This document shows, piece after piece, positions 43,150-53,241 of a stretch of 61,674 nt of DNA. How positions within the stretch are numbered: the stretch's first letter is position 1; each line of letters opens with the position of its first letter. Origin of the DNA: Chlamydiota bacterium. GTDB lineage: Bacteria; Chlamydiota; Chlamydiia; Chlamydiales; Parachlamydiaceae. Where the stretch lies: assembly GCA_013288825.1 (NCBI GenBank), contig JABDBC010000007.1, positions 1 through 61,674 of the forward strand, read 5' to 3'. Both the position numbers and the translations under genes were made by a program. The notes beneath the pieces were generated by a model that saw only the letters and a list, made by a program, of their open reading frames with translations, made no database searches and had not been told where the DNA came from.

Positions 43150-44640
43150 CTATGAGTGTTCAAACTTCATTAGGAAGTCGATAAATAGGCGGACACCGAT
43201 GCCTGAGGCGAATTTTGGCAAATACCGCCTTCCGTCTGACAAAAATGCTGTTCCGGCGATGTCTAAATGAGCCCAGGGGACATTGCCAACAAACTCTTTC
43301 AAAAACGATGCCGCTATGATTGCGCTGCCGGGGCGTCCTCCTACGTTGCGCATGTCTGCGATATCTGATTTTAGGGCATCGCGATATTCTTCATAAATTG
43401 GAAAGCGGCAGAGGCGTTCGTAAGTATCAAATCCAGACTGCATCAAACTTTCTGCGAGCGAGTCATCTGTTGCCATAAGGCCTGTTACCTCGGATCCAAG
43501 AGCCACTTCAATAGCTCCAGTAAGGGTAGCTATATCGATAATGCGAGAGGGATTGAGGTTATCGACGGCGTATGTGAATGCATCTGCAAGGATGAGGCGT
43601 CCTTCTGCATCAGTGTTCGCTATTTCAATCGTTTTTCCTAAAAGGCTTTTGTAGACATCCCCTGGTTTCATGCTGAGTGAGCCGATGGTATTTTCTGTGG
43701 AGGGGATGACTCCCGTTACGTTGACTTTCAGGCCAAGGCTGGCTAAGACATGGAGGGTTCCTAAAACGGCTGCAGCTCCTGCCATGTCACATTTCATTGT
43801 TTCCATTGAGCCGGTGGGTTTTAGGTTAAGTCCTCCTGTATCATATGTGACTCCTTTGCCAATCAACACTGTATGATCTTTCGATTTGGGATTTCCCTTG
43901 TATGAGGCGATGATAAATGCAGGTTCGCGAGGAGAGCCCTGGCTGACAGCTAGCAGAAGGCCCATTTTTTCTTTTTGAATCCGTTTCCTATCAAAAACTG
44001 TAGTTTTGATGCGTGGAAATTTCTTTGAAAGGTCTTTGGCAACTTGACCTAATTGCTGAGGAGTAATTGTGCAGGCATTATTGTTTACTAAGTCGCGTGT
44101 TAGATAGACCCCTTCAGCAATCTTTGAGAGTTGTTTTGCCTCTGCCAACTCCTCTTTATCGATTCCGATGAGTGTGGTGTGTGAAAGTAATACTGAGGGT
44201 TCAGATTTAATACTGTCGCTTTTCAATGTGTCGAATGCATAATTTGCGAGTAAAAGACCTTCGACAACCCCTTTAAGAGTGTTTCTTTCAGGCAATGTGC
44301 CGATATGGGGCATTACAATATTGAGCTTTCGGATTTTTTTTGTGCGACAAATCTTTACCAGAGAAGCAAACGCGCGACGAAGCTTTTCAACGTTAATTTT
44401 TTCTGGGTCTCCGAGTCCAAGCAGGGCCAAGCGAGGCTCTTGTTCTTGTTGCATGAAAAGGAGGGTTGTTTCCCCCTCCTTGCCTGAAAAGTCTTTGAGA
44501 TCGATAGGAGAATTGTAGTGGTCCGCGAAAGATGAAAAAGTAGCTGCAGGCTCCGCTTTTTTTTTGCCTTGCCAAAACGGCAAGACGAGCAGGTCCGCTT
44601 CTTTTCTTTTATCGATGTTGGCGGCGGCTAGAAAGTCCAT
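43150..44640 (-). CDS. pepA: Leucyl aminopeptidase (M17)
   Basis: Di-zinc (or manganese) aminopeptidase that removes N-terminal residues from peptides in the cytosol; hexameric in the family. The 496-residue protein has the M17 catalytic domain in its C-terminal half: VLIGKGVTYDTGGLNLKPTG (metal-binding), MKCDMAGAAAVLG and the signature NTDAEGRLILADA. The N-terminal macro-like domain is the usual length. Adjacency to ssb on the same strand matches the chlamydial gene order (pepA-ssb), one of the lineage clues here. The start is the ATG at 44640. Confidence 0.95.
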   Translation of the reverse strand: MDFLAAANIDKRKEADLLVLPFWQGKKKAEPAATFSSFADHYNSPIDLKDFSGKEGETTLLFMQQEQEPRLALLGLGDPEKINVEKLRRAFASLVKICRTKKIRKLNIVMPHIGTLPERNTLKGVVEGLLLANYAFDTLKSDSIKSEPSVLLSHTTLIGIDKEELAEAKQLSKIAEGVYLTRDLVNNNACTITPQQLGQVAKDLSKKFPRIKTTVFDRKRIQKEKMGLLLAVSQGSPREPAFIIASYKGNPKSKDHTVLIGKGVTYDTGGLNLKPTGSMETMKCDMAGAAAVLGTLHVLASLGLKVNVTGVIPSTENTIGSLSMKPGDVYKSLLGKTIEIANTDAEGRLILADAFTYAVDNLNPSRIIDIATLTGAIEVALGSEVTGLMATDDSLAESLMQSGFDTYERLCRFPIYEEYRDALKSDIADMRNVGGRPGSAIIAASFLKEFVGNVPWAHLDIAGTAFLSDGRRYLPKFASGIGVRLFIDFLMKFEHS

Positions 44641-44673
44641 AAAATCCCCTTATATCCATCTCAGCAAACAGAC

Positions 44674-45186
44674 TCAAAATGGGACTTGATCGTCATCTGG
44701 TGCCATTTCAGCGTACTGGGCTGCTCCTGAGACTGTTTGATTGGTTGCATAGTTTGAGCTATTTTGAGCTTGTTGATGCCCTCCTTGATAAGGCTGAGCT
44801 TGCTGCTGTGCCCCTTGGTAGGAGTGAGCATTTGATGCCTGCTGTCCTTGGGCTGATTCTTGGCGATCAGGGCGTCCAAAAGGAGGAAAGCGGATAGAAA
44901 TCGCTGTGACATTGAGAGATATCTGAGGTTTACCTTCTTTATCAGTGTAGATTTCTGGTTTAGATCTCATCTCTGCAACAATCATAACAGCACTGCCTTT
45001 TTTGAGATGATCCATAATGTTTTTCATTTCATCGCCCCAGACTGTGACGCGCCACCATATGGTCTCATCTTTTCCATTTTGGTATACGCTAGTAGCGAGG
45101 CTTAATGTTGTCACTTTTTTTCCGGTTGGTGTGACGCGAGGTTCTGGGTTTGCACCGAGGTGCCCTGCAAGTTGAATTGTGTTCAT
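44674..45186 (-). CDS. ssb: Single-stranded DNA-binding protein
   Basis: Binds single-stranded DNA in replication and repair. The open frame reaches 45264, but the ATG at 45186 (MNTIQLAGHLGANPEPRVTP) is the standard SSB start and follows GGGGAAAAATTT, so 170 residues is preferred. The OB-fold spans about residues 1-105 (ETIWWRVTVWGDEMKNIMDH). A Gln/Ala/Ser-rich linker leads to the acidic tail ending DDDQVPF, the partner-interaction peptide of bacterial SSB. It lies upstream of pepA, as in other chlamydiae. Confidence 0.95.
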   Translation of the reverse strand: MNTIQLAGHLGANPEPRVTPTGKKVTTLSLATSVYQNGKDETIWWRVTVWGDEMKNIMDHLKKGSAVMIVAEMRSKPEIYTDKEGKPQISLNVTAISIRFPPFGRPDRQESAQGQQASNAHSYQGAQQQAQPYQGGHQQAQNSSNYATNQTVSGAAQYAEMAPDDDQVPF

Positions 45187-45326
45187 AAATTTTTCCCCTT
45201 GATTAAACTTGAGTTTTGGACTTTCCGTGTGTAAAATCGTAACCGATAAAGTTGCAAAAAGCAAGGTGAAATTTTCATGCTTTTTTTGTTTCTATAGCAC
45301 CTACAATTTGGTTTTACAACATAAAT

Positions 45327-45767
45327 ATGGCTATTCATAGACAAATATATATCCCTCCCGAAGGTCCGCCTCCGCCAGACCCGAGATTATCTGAAATTTA
45401 TGATAAAATGGGTGAGGATAATATCTTCAAAATGCTGGAGGATTTTTATTTAGCTTTGGGAAAATCGGAAATTCGCGAAATGTTCCCAAAAGATCTAAAA
45501 AATGCATCGCAAAAGTCTGGTGAGTTTTTCGTCTTCTTACTTGGAGGCCCTCCGCTTTATCAACAAAGGCATGGTTCTCCAAGAATGCGTCAGAGACATT
45601 TTTCGTTTCGTATTGATGAACATGCGCGGCAGGTTTGGATGGCTTGTTTTCGTGAAACGTTAATCAACGCTGATGCAAAATACAATTTCCCTTTGGAGTA
45701 TAAAGAGGCCTTTGAACTATTTCTGGAGCGCTTTTCGTCCTGGATGGTGAACACCGCATCAGACTAA
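45327..45767 (+). CDS. Truncated haemoglobin, group II-like
   Basis: A 146-residue 2-on-2 globin. The haem-pocket signature is clear: LGGPPLYQQRHGSPRMRQRH gives the proximal histidine region, and the G-helix tryptophan in RQVWMACFRETL is typical of group II (TrHbO). A proline-rich extension (YIPPEGPPPPDPR) precedes the globin fold. Functions of the group include oxygen or NO chemistry and protection against nitrosative stress; the specific role is unknown. It is divergent from ssb and precedes the kdp operon, with no sign of co-transcription. In an intracellular bacterium, NO detoxification would be a reasonable inference. Confidence 0.9.
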   Translation: MAIHRQIYIPPEGPPPPDPRLSEIYDKMGEDNIFKMLEDFYLALGKSEIREMFPKDLKNASQKSGEFFVFLLGGPPLYQQRHGSPRMRQRHFSFRIDEHARQVWMACFRETLINADAKYNFPLEYKEAFELFLERFSSWMVNTASD

Positions 45768-45832
45768 AAATGCATGTTGTAAAAATAACTTTGATTCTTT
45801 ACATTGCCGTTTAATGATACCACTGAGGAAAA

Positions 45833-45928
45833 ATGGAAATCGAAAACCAATTCCTTTGGGCAGGCGGCATTGTAATCGGCGTGCTCATTTATTTAGTCTA
45901 TACAATGCTATATCCTGAAAAATTTTAG
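45833..45928 (+). CDS. kdpF: KdpF, small membrane subunit of the Kdp potassium pump
   Basis: A 31-residue peptide (MEIENQFLWAGG, then a hydrophobic stretch IVIGVLIYLVYTMLYPEKF) with a single transmembrane helix. It lies 20 bp before kdpA on the same strand. The length and the YxxLYPEKF end are characteristic of KdpF, which stabilises the KdpABC complex. A GAGGAAAA ribosome site precedes the ATG at 45833. No conserved catalytic residue exists in this subunit, so the call rests on position and form. Confidence 0.88.
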   Translation: MEIENQFLWAGGIVIGVLIYLVYTMLYPEKF

Positions 45929-45948
45929 CTTCAAGGGTCTGAATTATC

Positions 45949-47634
45949 ATGGACAACTGGCTACAGCTGCTGCTTTTTATTTTTTTGCTTATTGTGGCGA
46001 TTCCGCTTCTGGGTAAATTCTTAGCAGTCATTTTTAGAGATAATCATGAACACTCTGTTCCAATTTTGGGCCGACTAGAACAAGGGATTTACCAAGTTTG
46101 TGGTGTTGATCCTGAGGCTGAAATGAGATGGCGGGAATATGCCATTGCAGTGCTCTATTTCAATTTTTTTGGATTCCTTCTTCTGGCTTTTATTCTGTCC
46201 TTTCAGCATGTATTGCCTTTCAACCCACAAGGATTTCCGGGTGTTCCTTTAGCATTAACCTTCAATATTGCAATGAGTTTTGTCACAAACACAAACTGGC
46301 AATCTTATGGAGGAGAAAATACTTTGAGTTATTTTTCCCAAATGGTAGGACTTACAACTCAGAATTTTTTAAGTGCTGCTACAGGGAATGCAGTGCTTTT
46401 AGCTCTCATTCGAGGCATTGTCCGGCAGTCATCATCGACAATAGGCAATTTTTGGCGCGACTTGACTCGTACAGTGGTCTATCTCCTTCTCCCTTTTTCT
46501 ATTATTTTTGCCTTTATTTTAGTTAGCCAGGGTGTTGTTCAATCATTGAGTCCTTATGTCGACGCGATCACTCTGGAAGGGGTCCCTCAAACGATACCTC
46601 TTGGTCCTGTTGCATCCCAGGTGGCCATCAAGCAATTGGGAACAAATGGAGGGGGCTTTTTTAATGCAAATAGTGCGCATCCGTTCGAGAATCCCACCCT
46701 CTTTTCAAACTTTCTTGAGGTTTTCGCGATTGTTTTAATTCCGGCTGCAGCAACGCAAATGTTTGGGTTAATGACTCGCTCTACAAGGCACGGAGCAGTT
46801 CTTTTTATTGTCATGTTTCTAATGTGGTTTGGAGGTCTTTTATGCGCAGCTTATGCGACGGCATTGCCCGATCCTGTTTTGGGCATCGAGCCAGTTATGG
46901 AAGGGAAAGAAACCCGCTTTGGGGTATCTGACAGTGTCTTATGGGCCATTACAACGACAGCCACATCAAATGGATCAGTCAACGCCATGATTGAAAGCCT
47001 TTCTCCATTGGCCGGTGGCATTGCAATGTTTAATATTATGCTGGGGGAAGTGATTTTTGGAGGAGTGGGTGTTGGATTGTGCGGAATGGTGATGTTTGTT
47101 CTTCTAACTGTGTTTCTAGCGGGTTTGATGGTGGGACGAACTCCAGAATATTTTGGCAAAAAAATCGGAAAGCCAGAAATGCAATGGGTGATGCTTTCCA
47201 TTCTTATGCCTCCGGCACTTATATTAGTGGGTTCTGGGGTTTCCTCAGTAATGCCAATAGCGCTTGAAAGTGTGTCTCAAGAGGGTCCACATGGTCTTTC
47301 GGAGATCCTTTATGCCTTCAGTTCTGCCGCAGGAAACAACGGAAGTGCTTTTGCAGGTCTTAACGCAAATACAGACTTTTATAACTATGCCCTGGGCAGC
47401 ATTATGTTCATCACTCGTTTGACGATATTGATTCCAAGCTTGGCAATTGCAGGATTGCTTGCTGAGAAGACCCATATGGCGCCCTCTGTAGGGACATTTG
47501 CGACAGATGGTTGGCTATTTGGAGTTCTTTTGATGGCGGTCATTTTGATCGTTGGGGGCCTTACCTTTTTTCCAGCATTATCTTTGGGGCCATTTGTGGA
47601 GCATCTCTTAATGCTAGAAGGGAGGGCATTTTAA
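45949..47634 (+). CDS. kdpA: Potassium-transporting ATPase subunit A
   Basis: The potassium-selective channel-like subunit of the high-affinity Kdp pump. The 561-residue polytopic protein shows the SKT-superfamily selectivity-filter segments: FVTNTNWQSYGGENTLSY, QLGTNGGGFFNANSAHPFEN, TTATSNGSVNAM and AAGNNGSAFAGL, one per pore repeat. The length is close to the usual 557-570. It starts 20 bp after kdpF and ends 3 bp before kdpB. The presence of a complete Kdp pump in a chlamydial-type genome is notable, as obligate intracellular chlamydiae often lack it. Confidence 0.97.
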   Translation: MDNWLQLLLFIFLLIVAIPLLGKFLAVIFRDNHEHSVPILGRLEQGIYQVCGVDPEAEMRWREYAIAVLYFNFFGFLLLAFILSFQHVLPFNPQGFPGVPLALTFNIAMSFVTNTNWQSYGGENTLSYFSQMVGLTTQNFLSAATGNAVLLALIRGIVRQSSSTIGNFWRDLTRTVVYLLLPFSIIFAFILVSQGVVQSLSPYVDAITLEGVPQTIPLGPVASQVAIKQLGTNGGGFFNANSAHPFENPTLFSNFLEVFAIVLIPAAATQMFGLMTRSTRHGAVLFIVMFLMWFGGLLCAAYATALPDPVLGIEPVMEGKETRFGVSDSVLWAITTTATSNGSVNAMIESLSPLAGGIAMFNIMLGEVIFGGVGVGLCGMVMFVLLTVFLAGLMVGRTPEYFGKKIGKPEMQWVMLSILMPPALILVGSGVSSVMPIALESVSQEGPHGLSEILYAFSSAAGNNGSAFAGLNANTDFYNYALGSIMFITRLTILIPSLAIAGLLAEKTHMAPSVGTFATDGWLFGVLLMAVILIVGGLTFFPALSLGPFVEHLLMLEGRAF

Positions 47635-47637
47635 CCC

Positions 47638-49713
47638 ATGGAAAGGCAAGAAGCATTTTTAGACGCAAAACTCATCTGTACCGCTTTAATAGAAGCCTTT
47701 TTAAAATTCTCTCCAATGAGCCAATACCGCAATCCAGTGATGTTTATTACATATCTTGGTGCCATTTTTACGACTATAATATCGTTTATAGCGCCTTTTT
47801 CCACATTCAATATACAAATAACCCTCTGGTTATGGTTTACGGTGTATTTTGCTAACTTTGCTAGTGCTATTGCAGAGAGCCGGGGGAAGGCGCAGGCGGC
47901 AAGTCTTAAAAAATCTCAAATGGAAGCATTGTCAAAAAAACTTGAAAATGGACGAGAGGTCAGTGTTCCTGCCTCTGAGCTTAAGAAGGGAGATCGGGTC
48001 GTCTGTAATGCTGGCGATATTATTCCGGCTGACGGAGAGATTGTAGAAGGCATTGCAACCGTTGACGAATCAGCAATAACAGGGGAGTCAGCTCCAGTCA
48101 TTCGGGAAAGCGGCGGCGATCGCAGCGCTGTCACAGCGGGGACGCGTGTGGTAAGCGACCGCATTGTCATTTCGATTACATCAGAAAAGGGAAATAGTTT
48201 TTTGGATCGAATGATTCGACTTGTGGAAGGTACACAGAGGCAGAAAACTCCCAATGAAATAGCTTTGAATATCGTGCTTTCAGCGTTAACCATTATTTTT
48301 TTGTTGACTGTTTCAGCGGTCAGAACCTTTGCCATGTATACTGGTAAGGCTGCGCAGCAAGATATTTCTCAATATGTGACACTGCCAGTTTTAATAGCGT
48401 TGCTCGTTTGCCTGATTCCCACCACAATCAGTGCCCTTTTATCTGCGATTGGCATCGCAGGGATGGATCGCTTAATTCGCCGCAATGTCATTGCGAAAAG
48501 TGGAAGGGCCGTAGAAGCTGCTGGAGACATAGATGTTCTCATTTTAGACAAAACGGGGACAATCACTCTTGGAAATCGCGTTGCTGCAGAATTTATCCCA
48601 TTGGCAGGTGTTTCTGAAAAAGAATTGGCTGAAGCTGCACAGATTTCATCCCTTCCTGACGAAACTCCTGAGGGCAGATCCATCGTTGTTTTGGCAAAGA
48701 ATAAATATGACCTACGTGCCGAGACATTGAATACAAAATCGTTTCGTTTTATTCCATTTTCAGCTCAGAAGAGAATGAGTGGAGTAGATATGGTTGATGA
48801 AACAGGAAGGGTAGTGCGTTCCATTCGCAAGGGGGCTATCGAAGCCATTAAGAGTTGGGTGCAGCCATTAAATGAAGCCGTAAACGAACAAATCAATCAG
48901 ATTGTGCAGCCGCTTATGCGCAAGGGGGGAACTCCTCTTGCCGTTGCAGATGGCAATCGGATTTTGGGGATTATATTGCTTAAAGATCTTGTTAAGGGTG
49001 GTATTAAGGAGCGTTTTTCAGAGATTAGAAAAATGGGAATTCGCACGTTGATGATCACAGGAGATAATGCTGCAACTGCAGGTGCCATTGCAGCCGAAGC
49101 AGGAGTGGATGACTTTATTGCGAATGCAACGCCTGAAATGAAGTTAGCGTGTATTAGAAAAGAACAGCAAGCAGGACATTTGATAGCAATGACAGGGGAT
49201 GGCACCAACGATGCACCGGCATTGGCACAAGCTGATGTAGGAGTTGCAATGAATACAGGTACTCAGGCCTCTCGCGAAGCAGGCAATATGGTGGATCTCG
49301 ATAGCAATCCCACAAAGTTATTGAGTATTGTCAGAATTGGAAAGCAATTGCTGATGACAAGAGGAGCTTTAACAACCTTTAGCATTGCAAACGATGTTGC
49401 AAAGTACTTTGCAATTATTCCTGCGATATTTGGCTCTTTTTATGCATTATCAGGTAAGCCAGGACCACTAAATCATCTTAATATTATGCAACTGCATTCC
49501 CCAGAGAGTGCTATTTTAAGCGCAGTCATTTTCAATGCTCTTATTATCGTATTGCTTATTCCAATAGCTCTTCGAGGGGTGCCTTGCCGTTTTCAATCTG
49601 CAGACTTGATTCTGAGGCATAATTTGATGGTTTATGGGGTTGGTGGATTGATCTCTCCGTTCATCGGAATAAAATTAATTGATTTGTTCATTACATTTAT
49701 AGGTTTAATTTGA
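47638..49713 (+). CDS. kdpB: Potassium-transporting ATPase subunit B (P-type ATPase)
   Basis: The catalytic P-type ATPase subunit of the Kdp complex. The 691-residue protein has the phosphorylation site D304 in [10 protein letters not shown], the actuator motif ITGESAPV, the hinge [20 protein letters not shown] and the [15 protein letters not shown] membrane motif. It is complete. The frame starts 3 bp after kdpA. The next gene, kdpC, is separated by a 296-bp gap filled by palindrome D, unusual for kdp operons, whose genes normally abut. Confidence 0.97.
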   Translation: MERQEAFLDAKLICTALIEAFLKFSPMSQYRNPVMFITYLGAIFTTIISFIAPFSTFNIQITLWLWFTVYFANFASAIAESRGKAQAASLKKSQMEALSKKLENGREVSVPASELKKGDRVVCNAGDIIPADGEIVEGIATVDESAITGESAPVIRESGGDRSAVTAGTRVVSDRIVISITSEKGNSFLDRMIRLVEGTQRQKTPNEIALNIVLSALTIIFLLTVSAVRTFAMYTGKAAQQDISQYVTLPVLIALLVCLIPTTISALLSAIGIAGMDRLIRRNVIAKSGRAVEAAGDIDVLILDKTGTITLGNRVAAEFIPLAGVSEKELAEAAQISSLPDETPEGRSIVVLAKNKYDLRAETLNTKSFRFIPFSAQKRMSGVDMVDETGRVVRSIRKGAIEAIKSWVQPLNEAVNEQINQIVQPLMRKGGTPLAVADGNRILGIILLKDLVKGGIKERFSEIRKMGIRTLMITGDNAATAGAIAAEAGVDDFIANATPEMKLACIRKEQQAGHLIAMTGDGTNDAPALAQADVGVAMNTGTQASREAGNMVDLDSNPTKLLSIVRIGKQLLMTRGALTTFSIANDVAKYFAIIPAIFGSFYALSGKPGPLNHLNIMQLHSPESAILSAVIFNALIIVLLIPIALRGVPCRFQSADLILRHNLMVYGVGGLISPFIGIKLIDLFITFIGLI

Positions 49714-49756
49714 AAATTGACTTAAGAATTAATTTCGCCCGTGAATGTGCCTATAA

Positions 49757-49977
49757 GCGTTAAACTAAGGTGAAAAGTAACAGGATATGCAAGATCAGGC
49801 AGGATATGAAGGATAGTAAGCATCCTCTAGATATGCAAAAATTTTCTAATGAAACAAAGACGTCGTCTTTGTTTTTCATTAGAAAATTTTTCATATTTCA
49901 AGAGGATGCTTGCTATCCTTCATATCCTGCCTGATCTTGCATATCCTGTTACCTTTCTCCTTAGTTTAGTTTAACGC
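49757..49977. repeat. Palindromic element D, copy 1, inside the kdp operon
   Basis: A 221-bp inverted repeat centred on GACGTC. The outer arms GCGTTAAACTAAGG pair with their complement at the right end. The middle arms carry AAAAGTAACAGGATATGCAA and AGGATAGTAAGCATCCTC. The inner arm is TTTCTAATGAAACAAAG paired with CTTTGTTTTTCATTAGAAA. It separates kdpB from kdpC. Confidence 0.92.
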
Positions 49978-50009
49978 ATAAGGACTGAGTATTTAGAGTA
50001 GGAAAGAGT

Positions 50010-50570
50010 ATGAATCAAATGTTTAAAGCGTTCAGGATGATTGTATGCATGACACTCCTTGTGGGAGTATTCTACCCCCTGTTTATTACTGTCGTCAGCG
50101 ATCTTATAATGACAGAAAATGCGCGTGGAAGCCTTATCAAAGTGAATGAAAAGATTATTGGATCAAGACTGATCGCACAAAAGTTTGTAACTGATGCTTA
50201 TTTCTGGCCTCGTCCATCAGCTACAGACTACAAGCCTCTTGCTCCCGCAGGAGGAAGCAACCTTGGACCGACGAGCAAAAAACTGAAGGAACAAATTGCG
50301 GAACGAATAAAAACGCTAAAGACGGATCCCATGAGTGTTCCTGCAGAACTTGTGTATGCTTCGGGTAGTGGTTTAGATCCAGAGATTACTGAAAGGGCAG
50401 CCTATTTTCAGATAACGCGCATTGCAAAAGCGAGAGGAATTACAAATTTGGTCAACCTTAAGTTTTTCATAGATTCCCTTGTTGAAGAGTATGGGAAAGG
50501 TTACCTGAATGTTTTACTTCTCAATATAGCATTAGATAAACAATTTCCATTGGTGAAACATGAGAAGTGA
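50010..50570 (+). CDS. kdpC: Potassium-transporting ATPase subunit C
   Basis: A single-span membrane subunit that couples KdpA and KdpB. The 186-residue protein has one N-terminal membrane helix (FRMIVCMTLLVGVFYPLFIT) and the family motifs IGSRLIAQKFVTDAYFWPRP, YKPLAPAGGSNLGPTSKKL, VPAELVYASGSGLDPEIT and GYLNVLLLNIALD. The length is usual. It lies after palindrome D, and its 3' end overlaps kdpD by 11 bp, so kdpC and kdpD remain coupled. Confidence 0.95.
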   Translation: MNQMFKAFRMIVCMTLLVGVFYPLFITVVSDLIMTENARGSLIKVNEKIIGSRLIAQKFVTDAYFWPRPSATDYKPLAPAGGSNLGPTSKKLKEQIAERIKTLKTDPMSVPAELVYASGSGLDPEITERAAYFQITRIAKARGITNLVNLKFFIDSLVEEYGKGYLNVLLLNIALDKQFPLVKHEK

Positions 50571-53223
50571 ACAAGAACAACCTACTCCAGATGAACTTTT
50601 AAAGACTGTAATGGACGAGGAGGCCAAAAACAAGGCAGGTAAACTCACCATTTTTTTTGGGATGTCGGCAGGGGTTGGCAAAACTTACACCATGCTTTCA
50701 GACGCGCAAGAAAGGCTTGCAGAAGGGGTCAATGTCGTTGTAGGAACTGTGAATACACATGGCAGGAAGGAAACTGAGGCATTGTTGACTGGTCTTCCCC
50801 TTATTCCAGAAAAACAGATCGTTTATAAAGGAAAAGAGTTTACAGAATTTGATTTAGAAAAAGTGTTAGAGACTAAACCTGATATCGTATTAGTCGATGA
50901 GTTGGCCCATTCCAATGTTCCAGGTTCTAAGCATCCTAAACGGTGGCAAGATGTTTTGGAAATCTTAGAGGCTGGTATTAATGTTTATACAACTTTGAAT
51001 GTACAACATATTGAAAGTAGAAAAGATATTGTTGAAAACATCGCTTCCATTCGTATTGGCGAAACAGTTCCAGACATTATTTTAGAACGTGCCAATAATA
51101 TTGAACTTATCGATATTCCTCCTGAAAAGCTATTGGAGAGGCTAAAGGAAGGGAAAGTTTATACTGGCGACCAATCAAAAATTGCCATTCAAAACTTTTT
51201 CCAAATGGATCATCTAACTGCGTTGCGAGAAATTGCGTTGCGATTGACAGCAGAAAAGGTCGACCATGATCTGCATAAGTTAGTTCCTAAAGCTGGCTGG
51301 AAGACAAGAGAACGTTTGATGACTTTGATTACAACTCATCTATCAACTCCGCAGATGATTCGAGCTACGCGACGATTAGCGTTTGAATTTGATGCTCCTT
51401 GGATAGCTTTATATGTGGATACCAATCTAAAACTGTCACCTGAAGAACAAACAAGATTAAGTCAGCATTTGCAGTTGGCAAAAGAACTTGGCGCAGAAGT
51501 CATCATCACACACGATCTTAACTTCTTGAATGCGGTGAAAAATACAGCAATGCGAAAAGGGGTCACACAACTCATCATCGGGCGATCAGAGAGTCGCTCT
51601 TTACCGAAAAAATTCCTTGTTAGAAGCTTGATTGATGATTTAGAGAAGAACATGGATCAGGTTGATATTGTCATTCTTCGGGAAGATCCGATATCGGGCA
51701 TTTATAAAAAAGTCTTTTCTGGTACTACCAAGGGCAGCAAGTACCCTTTCTGGATATCTGTAGCATCATTCGTTTCTACTTTATTCTTTGGTTATTTGCT
51801 AACACCTATCATTGGATATAAAACAGTGAGTTTTATTTTTTTGGTCGGTGCATTGATTTTGAGCATGACGGTAGGGCTCAGCTCTATCTTCCTTGCTGTT
51901 GCGTTGGCCATGGGGATTTGGTACTTCTTGTTGATTTCTGGACCTCAGCTAATACTAGAGCCCCTTGCGATATATATTCAAAACTTGGAAAACGTTGCAC
52001 TCTTGGCTATTTATTTTTTCACTATTATCATTGCAGGGGGGCTTACGACGCGAATACGAAAGCAGGATGCCTTTCTACAGCAAAGAGAGGAGAAAATTGG
52101 ACAGCTGTATGAAATTCTTCGGGAAATCGATCGATCTAAAAATATCAGTGAACTCCATGAAAATGTCACTGCAAAACTACAAACTCTTTTCAGTGGTGAG
52201 TTTGACATTATTACTACAGGACGCGACAATCAGCTTATTTTGAAGAGTAAATTGCCATTTTTTAAAGAAGAAAGGGAGCAATCTGCTGCAATATGGTCTT
52301 TTCGTAATAGAAAAATGGCTGGCTGGTCCACTGATACTCTCCCGGCCGCAGCAGCCATTTACTTTCCGATCTATTCCAATCAAATTCCTATAGGAGTACT
52401 TGTTTACCATCCTTATCAAAAAACCCCTTTGACTATCGAGCAAATTAATTTTCTCCAAACGGTTACAGATCATTTGGGACTATATCTAGAAAAAGATATT
52501 AATGAAAATATTGCTAAAGAATTCAAGGAAGAGCAACGCATAGAAAAACTTTATAAATCCATTCATAAATCTATTGTCAATGAAATTACTGTCCCAGCAG
52601 GGACAATTACAGATGTCGTGAACACCCTTAAACAGAAGCCTTTAAGTCCTGACGTCATGCAACTTTTTACTGAGATTGAACTGGCAAACCAAGTTCTTAG
52701 GATTGCGATCGAAAATATTTTGACTATGTCTGTTCTGGAATCGGAGCTAGTAAAAATAGATATACAGTTGCAGCCTATCAAAAAACTTATTCTGGAGTCA
52801 CTTGAAGTCGTGAAACAAATAAAAACGGACCGTGAGATTAAAGTGGTTCTTCCAGAAGAGGATTTGTTTTTTTACTTTGATTATCATCTTTTAAGAATTG
52901 CTCTTTCCAATCTTTTACTGAATTCGATGAGATGTTTTCCTAAGGAAGTGCCTATACAAGTTGAAGTCCAGGCTTCAGATCAAGAATATGAAATTGCTGT
53001 CGTGAATAATCCTATAGGTAAAATAGAAGATTTGCTATCCACGATTTTTGAAACGTATTACATGGCTAAAACGTCGGATCACGATTTGGGACTTGAGTTG
53101 AATATTGTAAAGACGGTTGCGAAGATTCATGGAGGGCGCGTAGAGGTTAAGGAGAGAGACGGGAAGGCAATAGTCTTTTCGATCATCCTGAAGGCCCGTG
53201 TCCCTCCTCCGCCTACCTCTTGA
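50560..53223 (+). CDS. kdpD: KdpD with a degenerate kinase module
   Basis: Sensor of the Kdp system. The 887-residue protein keeps the N-terminal KdpD domain (Walker A GMSAGVGKTYTML at about 34-46; VDELAHSNVPGSKHPKRW), a USP-like domain (about 250-380), four membrane helices (about 400-500) and a GAF-like domain. The HisKA/HATPase part is altered. The segment aligned with SHDIRTPL of E. coli KdpD reads VNEITVPA, placing N674 where the phosphorylated histidine belongs. The D-box DNGPG reads NNPIG and GVGLGLAI reads DHDLGLEL, while the N-box keeps its Asn. No kdpE follows. Autophosphorylation is therefore unlikely; a non-kinase regulatory role is inference. Confidence 0.93.
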   Translation: MRSEQEQPTPDELLKTVMDEEAKNKAGKLTIFFGMSAGVGKTYTMLSDAQERLAEGVNVVVGTVNTHGRKETEALLTGLPLIPEKQIVYKGKEFTEFDLEKVLETKPDIVLVDELAHSNVPGSKHPKRWQDVLEILEAGINVYTTLNVQHIESRKDIVENIASIRIGETVPDIILERANNIELIDIPPEKLLERLKEGKVYTGDQSKIAIQNFFQMDHLTALREIALRLTAEKVDHDLHKLVPKAGWKTRERLMTLITTHLSTPQMIRATRRLAFEFDAPWIALYVDTNLKLSPEEQTRLSQHLQLAKELGAEVIITHDLNFLNAVKNTAMRKGVTQLIIGRSESRSLPKKFLVRSLIDDLEKNMDQVDIVILREDPISGIYKKVFSGTTKGSKYPFWISVASFVSTLFFGYLLTPIIGYKTVSFIFLVGALILSMTVGLSSIFLAVALAMGIWYFLLISGPQLILEPLAIYIQNLENVALLAIYFFTIIIAGGLTTRIRKQDAFLQQREEKIGQLYEILREIDRSKNISELHENVTAKLQTLFSGEFDIITTGRDNQLILKSKLPFFKEEREQSAAIWSFRNRKMAGWSTDTLPAAAAIYFPIYSNQIPIGVLVYHPYQKTPLTIEQINFLQTVTDHLGLYLEKDINENIAKEFKEEQRIEKLYKSIHKSIVNEITVPAGTITDVVNTLKQKPLSPDVMQLFTEIELANQVLRIAIENILTMSVLESELVKIDIQLQPIKKLILESLEVVKQIKTDREIKVVLPEEDLFFYFDYHLLRIALSNLLLNSMRCFPKEVPIQVEVQASDQEYEIAVVNNPIGKIEDLLSTIFETYYMAKTSDHDLGLELNIVKTVAKIHGGRVEVKERDGKAIVFSIILKARVPPPPTS

Positions 53224-53241
53224 AACCAGTGATGAATATGA

